Made by a program: the position numbers and the translations under genes. Positions 7,835 through 16,043 of a stretch of 64,000 nucleotides of DNA are shown here, one piece after another (within the stretch, counting starts at the first letter, position 1; each line of letters opens with the position of its first letter). The notes under the pieces were generated by a model. It was not told the DNA's origin. It saw only the letters and a program-made list of their open reading frames with translations, and did not search any database. Source of the DNA: Paractinoplanes brasiliensis (GTDB lineage: Bacteria > Actinomycetota > Actinomycetes > Mycobacteriales > Micromonosporaceae); contig NZ_SNWR01000002.1 of assembly GCF_004362215.1 (NCBI RefSeq), positions 744,001 through 808,000 of the forward strand, written 5' to 3'.

Positions 7835-8928
7835 GCCGGCACCACCAGCAGCTCCCGCTCGCCGGAGCACAGCATCTCGTACCCGTCCTCGGTGATCACC
7901 ACGGTGTCCTCGATCATCATGCCGCCCCAGCCCAGCTCGTAGTAGGGCGTCTCGAAGCAGAACGTCATCCCGGCCCGCAGCGGCGTCGTCCCGCCCGGCG
8001 CGAGGATCGGCGGCTCGTAGATCGACAGCCCGATGCCGTGCCCGCAGTGCTGCCGCCGATACCGGGGCACCCGCGCCGCGGTGGCCTCCAGGCCGAGCCG
8101 GAACATCTCCTCGGCCGTGATCCCGGGCCGGGCCGCGTCAAGCTGCGCCTGCTCGCCCGCGTGCACGGCGGCGTAGACCCGGCGCTGCCGCTCGTCCGGC
8201 TCGCCCAGCACGGCCGTACGCCCGATGTCGGACCAGTAACCGTCGATCACGCACCCGACGTCGAACCGTGCGATCTCACCCGGCTGCCACGCCCGGTCGC
8301 CGGGCACGACGTCGGCCAGGGCGCTGCGTTCGCCGACGCTCGCGACGACGAACCGCGGGTCGGCCCCGCCCTCGGCCATCGTGGCCGCGACGACCGCCGC
8401 GAGCTCGCGCTCGGTGATGCCGGGCCGCGCCGCCCCCAGGGCCTTGCCCACCGCGTCCTCACACAGCCGGGCAGCCCGCCGCAGCAACGCGACCTCAGCC
8501 GGCAGCTTGATCATGCGGGCCTCGGCGGCGACGTCGGTCTCCGGCTCGCGCACCACCCGCATGCCCGGCGGCAGTTGACCCAGCGCGGCCCGCAGCGCGC
8601 TCTCCAGGTCGGTGTGCCGGTCAGCCATCCGGGTCAGTTCCTCGTCCGGCCCCTCGACATAGAACCGCCCGAACGGCACGAGCCGGTCGGCCGGGATCCC
8701 GGCCGCGGCGGCCGCGGGGGCGTCGGCGGCGGTGCAGACGAGCCACAGGTCGTCGCCGGTGACGACAGCGGCCATGCGGTGCGAGCGGAACACCTGACCG
8801 GGCATGCTGCGGTAGCCGGTGGCGTACAGGACGCTCTCGGGCTCGGTCAGCACGATCGCGTCGAACGGCGCGCCGGCCAGTCCCTTGCGCAGCCGGGCCA
8901 GCCGCTCCCGCGTGAGATCACCCGTCAT
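7831..8928 (-). CDS. M24-family metallopeptidase (aminopeptidase P/creatinase-like, gene 3)
   Basis: This 365-residue protein has a creatinase-type N-terminal domain (about 1-130) and a pita-bread domain. The five metal ligands of active M24 peptidases are visible: Asp in RFDVG, Asp in WSDIGRT, His in CGHGIGL, Glu in CFETPY and Glu in IEDTVVIT. Hydrolysis of an X-Pro or related amide bond is therefore plausible, whereas true creatinase is metal-free. ATG 8928 overlaps the previous stop (ATGA). Confidence 0.87.
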   Translation of the reverse strand: MTGDLTRERLARLRKGLAGAPFDAIVLTEPESVLYATGYRSMPGQVFRSHRMAAVVTGDDLWLVCTAADAPAAAAAGIPADRLVPFGRFYVEGPDEELTRMADRHTDLESALRAALGQLPPGMRVVREPETDVAAEARMIKLPAEVALLRRAARLCEDAVGKALGAARPGITERELAAVVAATMAEGGADPRFVVASVGERSALADVVPGDRAWQPGEIARFDVGCVIDGYWSDIGRTAVLGEPDERQRRVYAAVHAGEQAQLDAARPGITAEEMFRLGLEATAARVPRYRRQHCGHGIGLSIYEPPILAPGGTTPLRAGMTFCFETPYYELGWGGMMIEDTVVITEDGYEMLCSGERELLVVPA

Positions 8929-9926
8929 CGCGCGATCACCTCCTGCCCGAACTGGGCCATCATGTCGATCGTCTCGTCCACCGAGTCCGCCGCGAACAGC
9001 AACGCGGCCATCGTGTTGACCCCGGCCGCCTCGTACCGGGAGATCTGCTCGGCGATGTCCTGCGGGGTGCCGATCAGGTTGCGGGTGAGGAGGTCGTCGA
9101 CGCCCTGGTCCTTCAGCGTCGTCTTGGAGAGCGACACCAGGTGGTGGAAGAGCTGCGACGACTCGAACCGCCGCCACGCCTGCTCGCGGGTCGGCGCCAC
9201 GCTGACGCACACCTGCAACGCCACCTCGAAGCGGTCGTCGAGCGTACGGCCGTGCTGTTCCGCCTCTGCCTTGATCTTGCGCAGGCCGTCGGCCGCCTCG
9301 GCGGGGGAGAGGCACGCGGGCAGCCACCCGTCGCCCAGGCGCGCCGCCCGGGACCGGCTGCCGGGGGAATTGCCGCCCGACAGGATCGGCAGTCGATCCT
9401 GTACGGGTTTCGGGTAGCTCTCCACGTCGTCGAACCTCACCCACTTCCCCTCGTACGTGGCCCGCCGCTCGGTGAACAGCGCCCGCAGACCGGCGATCGC
9501 CTCCTCGGCGTGCTCGCCGCGGTGCAGCGGCACGCCCGGCGACATCGCCTGGAACTCCTCCCGGTAGGCCCCGATACCGACCCCCAGCACCGCCCGGCCG
9601 TGCGACAAGTGGTCGAGCGTCGCCACCTGCTTGGCCGCCACCACGGGATTGCGGAACGGCAGCACCATGATCGCGGTGGCCAGCCGGACCCGCTCGGTCA
9701 CCGCGGCCACGTAGCTGAAGTACGCGAACGGGTCGTAGTAGCGGGGCGGCGTGTCGAAGCTGTCCCGCACGTACCGCTGGGTGGTGACGTGGTCGTTGCC
9801 CCACACCGACTCGAACCCGAACTCCTCGGCCTTCACCGCGAGCGCGACGGCCTGGTCGATGCCCGCGTACGGGACGGCGTACATCAGCCCCTCGGTTCCG
9901 GTGGGCACTCCGAGTCCGTATCTCAT
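8925..9926 (-). CDS. LLM-class flavin-dependent oxidoreductase (gene 2)
   Basis: This 333-residue luciferase-like protein has family markers MRYGLGVPTGTEGLMYAVPY, FGFESVWGNDHV, RVRLATAIMVLPFRNP, LDHLSHGRAVLGVGIGAYRE and LPILSGGNSPGSRSRAARLG. It is clearly a different subfamily from the other LLM enzyme in the operon, so two distinct oxidations are likely. ATG 9926 overlaps the permease stop. The frame is open upstream, but that sequence is the antisense shadow of the permease. Confidence 0.88.
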   Translation of the reverse strand: MRYGLGVPTGTEGLMYAVPYAGIDQAVALAVKAEEFGFESVWGNDHVTTQRYVRDSFDTPPRYYDPFAYFSYVAAVTERVRLATAIMVLPFRNPVVAAKQVATLDHLSHGRAVLGVGIGAYREEFQAMSPGVPLHRGEHAEEAIAGLRALFTERRATYEGKWVRFDDVESYPKPVQDRLPILSGGNSPGSRSRAARLGDGWLPACLSPAEAADGLRKIKAEAEQHGRTLDDRFEVALQVCVSVAPTREQAWRRFESSQLFHHLVSLSKTTLKDQGVDDLLTRNLIGTPQDIAEQISRYEAAGVNTMAALLFAADSVDETIDMMAQFGQEVIAR

Positions 9927-11179
9927 GCGCCGGCCTTTGCCTTCCTGAGCCCGAGCCCGGCCGCGGCGTAGAGCACGAACCCGGCGACCAGGCCCTCGAT
10001 CGCGTTGACCAGCAGGAAGTCGCCGTAGTAGGCGAGCAGCGCGGCCGCGATCCAGCAGATCAGGGACTCCCACCGTACGGCGGGCAGGTTGCGCAACGCC
10101 TCGGCCGCGTTGCGCTGCACGACCCAGAAGTGGGCGATCAGCAGGCCCGCGAACGGCGGCACGACCACGCCGATGACGGTGAGGAACTTGCCGAACTGGT
10201 CGGCCACGCCCAGGAACGCGATGGCCACCGCGATCACCACTGCCACGACCGTCCAGACCGGCTTCTTCAGCTTGAGCTTGAGCAGGTTGGAGGCCGACGT
10301 GAAGGCCAGCGAGGCCGAGTAGATGTTGTTGTCGGCCGTGTTCCACAGCGCCAGGAACAGCAGGACCGCGGCCGGGGCGAGCAGGCCCAGGCCCTGCATG
10401 ACGACCACGAAGTTGCTGTTGCCGACCTTCATGGCCGACACGGTGGCGATGACCTCGAAGATGCCGACGCCGACGACGAAGCTCAGCACGCACGAGATGA
10501 CCACGTCGCGGGCCTTGAGCGCGTACCGCTGGACGTCGGAGACCAGCGCCGCGCCGGTGACCCAGGTGGCGATGACCGAGCTGACCGCGGCCGAGAAGCC
10601 GATCGCGGCGACCGGGCTCGCGTCGAACACCTCCGCGAAACCGCCGTCCAGCGTGCCGATCCGGAACAGCGCGAACAGGCCGATCGCCACCTGCACCGGC
10701 ACCGCGACCATCGAGAACGTGTGCAGGCCCTTGAAGCCGAAGATCGCGGTGGTCAGGATGGCGACGGCGAAGACCAGCACGAACACCGACGCCGGGATCG
10801 CCGGGATCAGCTTGTTGACCGCGCCGCCCCAGGTGTCCATCAGGACGCCGATGAAGCCCATGGCCACGATGCCGAGCACGATCGAGACGAGCACCGAGCC
10901 GGCCCGGCCGAACACCGCCCGCGACGCGAGATAGCTGGTCAGGCCGGTGCGGAAGCCGATGATGCCGATCAGCGACGCGACCACGGCCAGCACGACGTTG
11001 CCCAGCCCGATGGCCAGCATGCCCTCGCCGAAGGTGGTGCCGGCGCCGATGACGCCGCCGACCAGGAAGCTGCTGACGCTGATGTTCCAGCCGACCTGCA
11101 CCACGATCAGCTGCAGCAGCGGGCGGCGCCGGGCGGCCGGGACCGGCTCCAGCGCGTGGTCGTCCATCGTCGCGGGCAA
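9923..11179 (-). CDS. NCS1-type (cytosine/purine permease-like) transporter (gene 1)
   Basis: This protein of about 418 residues has 12 predicted transmembrane helices. The NCS1 N-terminal signature is GWNISVSSFLVGG, with GAGTTFGEGMLAI after it and LWNTADNNIYSASLAF in the eighth helix region. It should import a nitrogenous base-like compound. The start is uncertain. TTG 11179 opens this frame, but the best ribosome site (GAGGAGGGCAGG) precedes ATG 11222, which is in another frame; a single extra G near 11166 would join them. It heads the operon and is divergent from the PucR regulator. Confidence 0.83.
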   Translation of the reverse strand: MPATMDDHALEPVPAARRRPLLQLIVVQVGWNISVSSFLVGGVIGAGTTFGEGMLAIGLGNVVLAVVASLIGIIGFRTGLTSYLASRAVFGRAGSVLVSIVLGIVAMGFIGVLMDTWGGAVNKLIPAIPASVFVLVFAVAILTTAIFGFKGLHTFSMVAVPVQVAIGLFALFRIGTLDGGFAEVFDASPVAAIGFSAAVSSVIATWVTGAALVSDVQRYALKARDVVISCVLSFVVGVGIFEVIATVSAMKVGNSNFVVVMQGLGLLAPAAVLLFLALWNTADNNIYSASLAFTSASNLLKLKLKKPVWTVVAVVIAVAIAFLGVADQFGKFLTVIGVVVPPFAGLLIAHFWVVQRNAAEALRNLPAVRWESLICWIAAALLAYYGDFLLVNAIEGLVAGFVLYAAAGLGLRKAKAGA

Positions 11180-11314
11180 GATCTTCCTCGGCGGCGCCGG
11201 CCGTTCGTTCGTCGGTCGTCATCCTGCCCTCCTCGTTTGGCGATTCCTCACATAGTCTTGAACCGGCTTCGTGGAGGCTATCCAGGCAGACTGGAAGAAC
11301 GGCGGGTAGTTCTT

Positions 11315-12460
11315 GTGGACATCCCACAACGAGCACACCTTCTTCTCAGCCGTGTGACCGATTTGGCGCAAGTGCTGGTCTCCGATGTTTGGCGGCAGTT
11401 ACCGGGCTATGACGAGGACCGCATGGACCTGGCCGACCTGGCCGGCGCGATCACGCCCAACATCCGTACGCTGCTGTGCTGCGTGGCCGAGCACCGCCGG
11501 CCGGCCGGTCCCGAGCTGATCACCGCGGCCGCCCTGGGCGAACGCCGCGCCATCCAGGGCGTGCCGATCGAGGCCGTGGTGACGTCGTGGCACAGGGCCG
11601 AGCGTGAGGTCTTCTCGTGGCTGGCGACCGTGGACGCGCCGCTGACCCCCGACGAGCACCGCCAGGTCACCCGCGATCTCGCCGCCGCCGTCGACCTGAT
11701 GACCTCGACGTCGACCGAGGCCTACCGCCGGGCCCGTACGGAGGTGGCCGCGCACCTCGAGCAGATGGCGACCGACCTGGTGTCCCGGCTGACCGGCGGC
11801 GAGCTGCTCGACCCGCAGGTCATCGAGGAGCGGGCCAAACTGATCGGTGTGGCCGTGCAGGGCGAGCACAGAGCCTTGGCCGTACGGGGGTCCCAGTTGC
11901 TGCCGCGGGCCCAGCGCCTGGTCCTCGACGCGCTGCGCCCGATGCTGCACAGCCGCACAGTGGTCGGCACCCGCGACGACGTGGCGGTGATCGTCACGCC
12001 CGAGGTGCCCGGCCTGATCGCGGCCCTGACCCGGGTCGCCCGCAGCCCCGGCCTGCTCATCGGCGCGGGCCTGCCCCGTCCCCGCTTCGGCGAGGTGGCC
12101 GGCTCCTGCCGTGAGGCGATGGCCGCGGCCGAGGCCGGTCGCCGCGCCGGCACGACGGGGGTGGTCGAGTTCGCGGCCGTCGCCGCCGACGTGCTGCTGC
12201 TGGAGAACCCGCTCGACGCCCGGCAGGTGGTGCGCAGCGCCCTCGGCCCCCTGCTGGGCAAGCCACCGCTGGTCGAAACCTTGCGCGTCTACCTGCACAG
12301 CGGCCTGTCGACCCGGGCCACCGCGGCCGCCTTACGCCTGCACGAGAACACGGTGACCTATCGCCTGCGCCAGATCACCGACGCGTTGGGCGTCGACTCC
12401 CCGGCCGCCCTGGTGCGGGCCGACATCCTGATGGCCCTGCGTTACCGGGAGCTCTCCTGA
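11315..12460 (+). CDS. PucR-family (CdaR-like) transcriptional regulator
   Basis: This 381-residue protein starts at GTG 11315. The central part is a degenerate GGDEF-like domain (LIGVAVQGEHRALAVRG onward). The C-terminus carries the PucR helix-turn-helix: VETLRVYLHSGLSTRATAAA, then LHENTVTYRLRQITDALG. Such proteins activate catabolic operons in response to the substrate. It is divergent from the permease-LLM-M24-PLP operon, which is its obvious target. The open frame extends much further upstream, but that part is antisense to the permease. Its stop abuts the convergent MMPL stop with no gap. Confidence 0.88.
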   Translation: MDIPQRAHLLLSRVTDLAQVLVSDVWRQLPGYDEDRMDLADLAGAITPNIRTLLCCVAEHRRPAGPELITAAALGERRAIQGVPIEAVVTSWHRAEREVFSWLATVDAPLTPDEHRQVTRDLAAAVDLMTSTSTEAYRRARTEVAAHLEQMATDLVSRLTGGELLDPQVIEERAKLIGVAVQGEHRALAVRGSQLLPRAQRLVLDALRPMLHSRTVVGTRDDVAVIVTPEVPGLIAALTRVARSPGLLIGAGLPRPRFGEVAGSCREAMAAAEAGRRAGTTGVVEFAAVAADVLLLENPLDARQVVRSALGPLLGKPPLVETLRVYLHSGLSTRATAAALRLHENTVTYRLRQITDALGVDSPAALVRADILMALRYRELS

Positions 12461-14593
12461 TCAGGGCCCCCAGCCGGGCGCCGGGCCGGCGGGCGTCCGC
12501 TGCAGCCGGCGTGGCCCCCACCAGGCCTTCTCGCCGAGCAGGCGCATCACCGCCGGGACGATCAGGCAGCGGATGACCAGGGCGTCGAGCAGGACGGCGG
12601 TGGCCATGCCGAGGCCCATCATCTGCAGCATGCGGTCGGGGCTCAGCACGAACGCGCCGAACACCACGATCATGATGGCGGCCGCCGCCGTGATGACGCT
12701 GCCGGTGGTGGCCAGACCCTCCCGTACGGCGTGGCCGGCGTCCCGCGTACGGGTCCACTCCTCGTGCATGCGGGAGACCAGGAAGACCTCGTAGTCCATC
12801 GACAGGCCGAACACCACGGCAAAGATGATCACCGGTACGAAGGCCTCGATCGGACCCGGTTCGGCCCACAGCCAGCCGTTCTGGAAGACCAGCACCATCA
12901 CGCCGAGCGAGGCGCCGATCGAGAGCAGGTTGAGGATCGCCGCCTTGATCGCGATCGCCACCGAGCGGAACACCAGCAGGAGCAGCAGCGCCGACAAACC
13001 GACCACGGCCCCGATGAACAGCGGGAACCGCTTGTCCACGGCAGAAGCGAAGTCGACAGTGGCCGCGGTCGGGCCGCCGACCAGCACCCCGTCGGGCAGG
13101 TCGTCGCGCAGCTTCTCGACCAGGTCGGCCGTCTCGGAGTCCTGCGGCGCCGTGGCCGGGAACGCCAGGCTGGTCAGGAGCTGCCCGTCGGGCGAGGGCT
13201 GCGGGGCAGTGGCGCCGGCGACACCGGCGTAACCGCGCAGGACCCCGTACGCGGTCTGCGCCTTCTGCTCGTCACCGCCGAGTGTCACGACGACCAGCGG
13301 GCCGTTGGCGCCGGGCCCGAACGACGACGCGATCAGGTCGTACGCCTGCCGGGTGGTGCTGGACGGCGCGTCGTTGCCCTCGTCGGCGAGCCCGAGCCGC
13401 ATGCCGAGCGCCGGCGCGCACAGGACGGCGAGGACGGCCACCGCGATCAGCAGCGCGGGCACGGGCCGACGCTGCACGAGGCCGGCCCAGGAACGCCAGC
13501 GACGCCCGGGAACCCGTCCGCGGCGCTCGTTGCGGGCGGCGTGCTTGCGGATGCTGCGTTCCAGCCGCCGGCCGAAGATGGTGAGCAGCGACGGCAGCAG
13601 GGTGAGCGAGGCCAGCATCGTCATGAGCACGGTCAGCGTGACGCTGAGCGCGACGCCCTCGAGCGAGCCCAGCCCGAGCGTGTACAGACCGAGCAGCGCG
13701 ATCACCACGGTGGCCCCGGCGAACAGCACCGAACGGCCGGCGGTGTCCAGGGCGATCCGCCCGGCCACCTCGCGGGTGACGCCGCCCAGCAACTCCGAGC
13801 GATAGCGCGCGAAAACCAGCAGCGCGTAGTCGATGCCGACGCCCAGCCCGACGAGGATCAGCATCGGCGCCGTGTAGTCGGGGATCGTCATCACGTGCGA
13901 CGCCAGCGCGACCAGGCCGAACGTGGTTCCCACGGCGAAGACCGCGGTGATCAGGGGCAGCGAGGCGGCCAGCAGCGAGCCGAACAGGAACAGCAGGATG
14001 ATCAGCGCGGCGAGCATTCCAGCGCCCTCGCTCGCGCCGCCGCCCGACTCCTGGACCTCGCGGATGGCGTCGCCCGACAACTCCACGCGTAAACCGTCAT
14101 GGTCGTGGGCGAGCGCGGTGTCGAGAATCGCGCGCTTGTCCTCGGCCGGGATGTAGCCCGCGGCGTCGTCGAGCACCACGGTGGCTAGCCCGACCGTGCC
14201 GTCGGGCGAGACTCCCCCCGTACGAGGGTCAGGTGGTTGAACGGCGGCCACGTGCGCGAGCCCGCGCAGGTCGGCGAGCAGCGCGTCGATGCGGGCCGAC
14301 TGGGCCTCGACACCGTCGGCGGACTGCACGACCACGGTGATGCTGTCGCCCCGCTGCTGCGGGTTGTGTTTCGCGTACGCGTCCAGCAGTTGCCCGGACT
14401 CGGTGCCGGGCAGCGAGAAGTCGTTGCGGTAGTCGCTGCCCGCCGCGGCGGACCCGCCGATGATCGCGGCGAGCGCGACCACCCACAGCGCGATGGCGGC
14501 CCAGTGGTGGCGTTGTGACCAGCCCGCGAGCCGGGTCATCCGGGTGTGGCGCTCCCCGCGCGGCGCGGCAGGCGGTGACTCGGTGGTGGTCAA
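12461..14593 (-). CDS. MMPL-family RND exporter
   Basis: This 710-residue integral membrane protein has two MMPL repeats, each one helix, a large periplasmic-type loop and a five-helix block. Typical motifs are VGLGVGIDYALLVFARYR (first Asp-Tyr relay) and VFGLSMDYEVFLVSRMHEEW (second). It probably exports lipids or hydrophobic drugs using the proton gradient. The start is TTG 14593; ATG 14539 (MTRLAGW) is an alternative that matches many homologues. It is divergent from a PadR regulator with a palindrome between them, so PadR very probably represses it. Confidence 0.92.
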   Translation of the reverse strand: MTTTESPPAAPRGERHTRMTRLAGWSQRHHWAAIALWVVALAAIIGGSAAAGSDYRNDFSLPGTESGQLLDAYAKHNPQQRGDSITVVVQSADGVEAQSARIDALLADLRGLAHVAAVQPPDPRTGGVSPDGTVGLATVVLDDAAGYIPAEDKRAILDTALAHDHDGLRVELSGDAIREVQESGGGASEGAGMLAALIILLFLFGSLLAASLPLITAVFAVGTTFGLVALASHVMTIPDYTAPMLILVGLGVGIDYALLVFARYRSELLGGVTREVAGRIALDTAGRSVLFAGATVVIALLGLYTLGLGSLEGVALSVTLTVLMTMLASLTLLPSLLTIFGRRLERSIRKHAARNERRGRVPGRRWRSWAGLVQRRPVPALLIAVAVLAVLCAPALGMRLGLADEGNDAPSSTTRQAYDLIASSFGPGANGPLVVVTLGGDEQKAQTAYGVLRGYAGVAGATAPQPSPDGQLLTSLAFPATAPQDSETADLVEKLRDDLPDGVLVGGPTAATVDFASAVDKRFPLFIGAVVGLSALLLLLVFRSVAIAIKAAILNLLSIGASLGVMVLVFQNGWLWAEPGPIEAFVPVIIFAVVFGLSMDYEVFLVSRMHEEWTRTRDAGHAVREGLATTGSVITAAAAIMIVVFGAFVLSPDRMLQMMGLGMATAVLLDALVIRCLIVPAVMRLLGEKAWWGPRRLQRTPAGPAPGWGP

Positions 14594-14613
14594 CGGAAGG
14601 CTCCCTACATATC

Positions 14614-14635
14614 GTCTGCCTACGTGTAGGCAGAC
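14614..14635. promoter_or_regulatory. Palindromic operator between MMPL and padR genes
   Basis: GTCTGCCTAC-GT-GTAGGCAGAC is a perfect 10+10 inverted repeat. A shorter related palindrome, TGTAG-N5-CTACA (14653-14667), runs into the padR start codon. Both lie in the 73-bp divergent gap, so they are likely PadR sites controlling both genes. Confidence 0.7.
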
Positions 14636-14666
14636 AACATATAGCGACGTTGTGTAGGCTGTCTAC

Positions 14667-14987
14667 ATGAAGGCCGACGCGCTCCGTGGTCACCTGGACT
14701 CGCTGATCCTCGCGACCGTCGAAGACCAGCCCCGGCACGGTTACGCGATCATCGAGGCGCTGGCCGCCCGCAGCGGCGGCGAGCTCGACCTGCCCACCGG
14801 CACGGTCTACCCGGCCCTGCGGCGGCTCGAAGCGGCCGGTTACCTGCGCAGCGACTGGTCCGACGACACCGGCCGCCGGCGTCGCACATACACCCTGTCC
14901 CGCTCCGGCCACAAACAGCTGGCCGCCGCCCGCGCCGAGTGGGACCAGTTCGCCCGCGTGGTCGGCGACGTCCTCAGACCGGCCTAA
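14667..14987 (+). CDS. PadR-family transcriptional repressor
   Basis: This 106-residue winged helix is typical of PadR. It begins MKADALRGHLDSLILATVED and has HGYAIIEALAARSGGELDL, TGTVYPALRRLEAAGYL and RRRTYTLSRSGHKQLAAA. These dimeric repressors respond to small molecules, often toxic compounds or drugs. Its neighbours are the divergent MMPL exporter and the next gene, whose GTG lies 47 bp downstream. Confidence 0.92.
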   Translation: MKADALRGHLDSLILATVEDQPRHGYAIIEALAARSGGELDLPTGTVYPALRRLEAAGYLRSDWSDDTGRRRRTYTLSRSGHKQLAAARAEWDQFARVVGDVLRPA

Positions 14988-15034
14988 GGGTGATTCCGGA
15001 TGTGGCCGGCCCGGCTGATCGGCAGGATGGCTGG

Positions 15035-15727
15035 GTGACCTACCTCGCGGAGCTCGACGCCGCCCTCGTCGGACCGCGGCGGGCCAAACGTGACCTGCTG
15101 CAGGAGGCCGCCGACCACCTGGAGGACGCGACCGAGGCGCTTGTCGCCGAAGGCTGGCCGGCCGGAGAGGCCAGGGCGCGCGCCGAGGCCGACTTCGGGC
15201 CGCTCGACGAGATCGCCGACGCCTATCAGACGACCCTGGCCGTGGCCTCCTCCCGGCGTACGGCCGGGATCCTGGTGCTGGCGCTGGTGTTCCAGCCGTT
15301 CCTGTGGGACAAGGGGCTGCGGCTCGCCGAGCTGGCCGCCCCCGCGCAGACGCCGGACACGTGGTGGTTCGCGTTCCTCGACGAACTGATGGAGTTCGGC
15401 GGCGCCGCGATGATCGCCGGGGCGTTCCTCGGCCTGCTCGCCACCGGCGTCGGCAACCGGCGGCGCCACGCCGGCCGCGCCCTCGCCCGCGCCACGGCGA
15501 TGTTCACCCTGGTCAGCTCGGTGGTCCTGCCGACGCTGGCCGCGGGCATGATCGTCGGTGCGGGGCTCGGCGCGAGGATCTGGGTGCTGCTGGCGTTCCT
15601 GCTGTTGCTGCCGCTGGCGGTGGCGTCGGCCAGCGCTTGGCGAACCCTGGGCGCGACCGCACAACGGACCGGGGACGGGCTGCGGCGGGAGGCGCAAGAA
15701 GCCCGGCACGCCGGCGTCCTCAGCTGA
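15035..15727 (+). CDS. Permease-prefix/HAAS-type membrane protein downstream of padR
   Basis: This 230-residue protein begins with an amphipathic helical domain common in genes after padR (AELDAALVGPRRAKRDLLQE, EARARAEADFGPLDEIADAY). About four transmembrane segments follow (TAGILVLALVF, GGAAMIAGAFLGLL, ATAMFTLVSSVVLP, RIWVLLAFLLLLPLAVA). The start GTG 15035 gives the prefix at the N-terminus. It is probably a membrane sensor or accessory co-transcribed with padR. The function is not known. Confidence 0.78.
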   Translation: MTYLAELDAALVGPRRAKRDLLQEAADHLEDATEALVAEGWPAGEARARAEADFGPLDEIADAYQTTLAVASSRRTAGILVLALVFQPFLWDKGLRLAELAAPAQTPDTWWFAFLDELMEFGGAAMIAGAFLGLLATGVGNRRRHAGRALARATAMFTLVSSVVLPTLAAGMIVGAGLGARIWVLLAFLLLLPLAVASASAWRTLGATAQRTGDGLRREAQEARHAGVLS

Positions 15728-15740
15728 CTCCAGGGCCGCG

Positions 15741-15948
15741 TCTTCCCGTTGGCTCCTGGCCCGGGGTCTTTCGTTCGACTTCTGGCCCCGGTGCCCTTCG
15801 GTCGGCTTCTTGCCTGGCGTTTTTCGGTTGCCTTCTGGGCCGGGGTCTTTCGTTCGACTTCTGGCCCCGGCGCCCTTCGGTCGGCTTCTTTCCTGGCGTT
15901 CTCGGTTGGCTTCGTGCCCGCCGTCTTTCGGTTGGCTTCTTGGCCGGC
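15741..15948. repeat. Eight-copy 25-27 bp tandem repeat (minisatellite)
   Basis: Eight head-to-tail units begin at 15741, 15767, 15794, 15820, 15846, 15873, 15899 and 15924. The unit is close to TCTTTCGGTTGGCTTCTTGG plus CC-rich bases. Units 2-4 and 5-7 are nearly the same, giving a 79-bp higher-order period. The unit length is not a multiple of three and no gene covers it. The whole 15728-16043 gap holds nothing else recognisable. Confidence 0.85.
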
Positions 15949-16043
15949 TCAGGCCCGGCGGGCGTCGCGGATCGGCACGCTCGTGCCTGTCCTGGACGCC
16001 GCCGCCGGGTCCGGCCGGGGAGCGGTGCTCCCGGGGGTGCGCG

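Noticed and set aside
10130..11314. 395-codon upstream extension of the PucR frame
   Set aside because: It is antisense to the permease and rich in Asp/His/Arg/Gln repeats with no family motif; GTG 11315 gives the normal PucR length.
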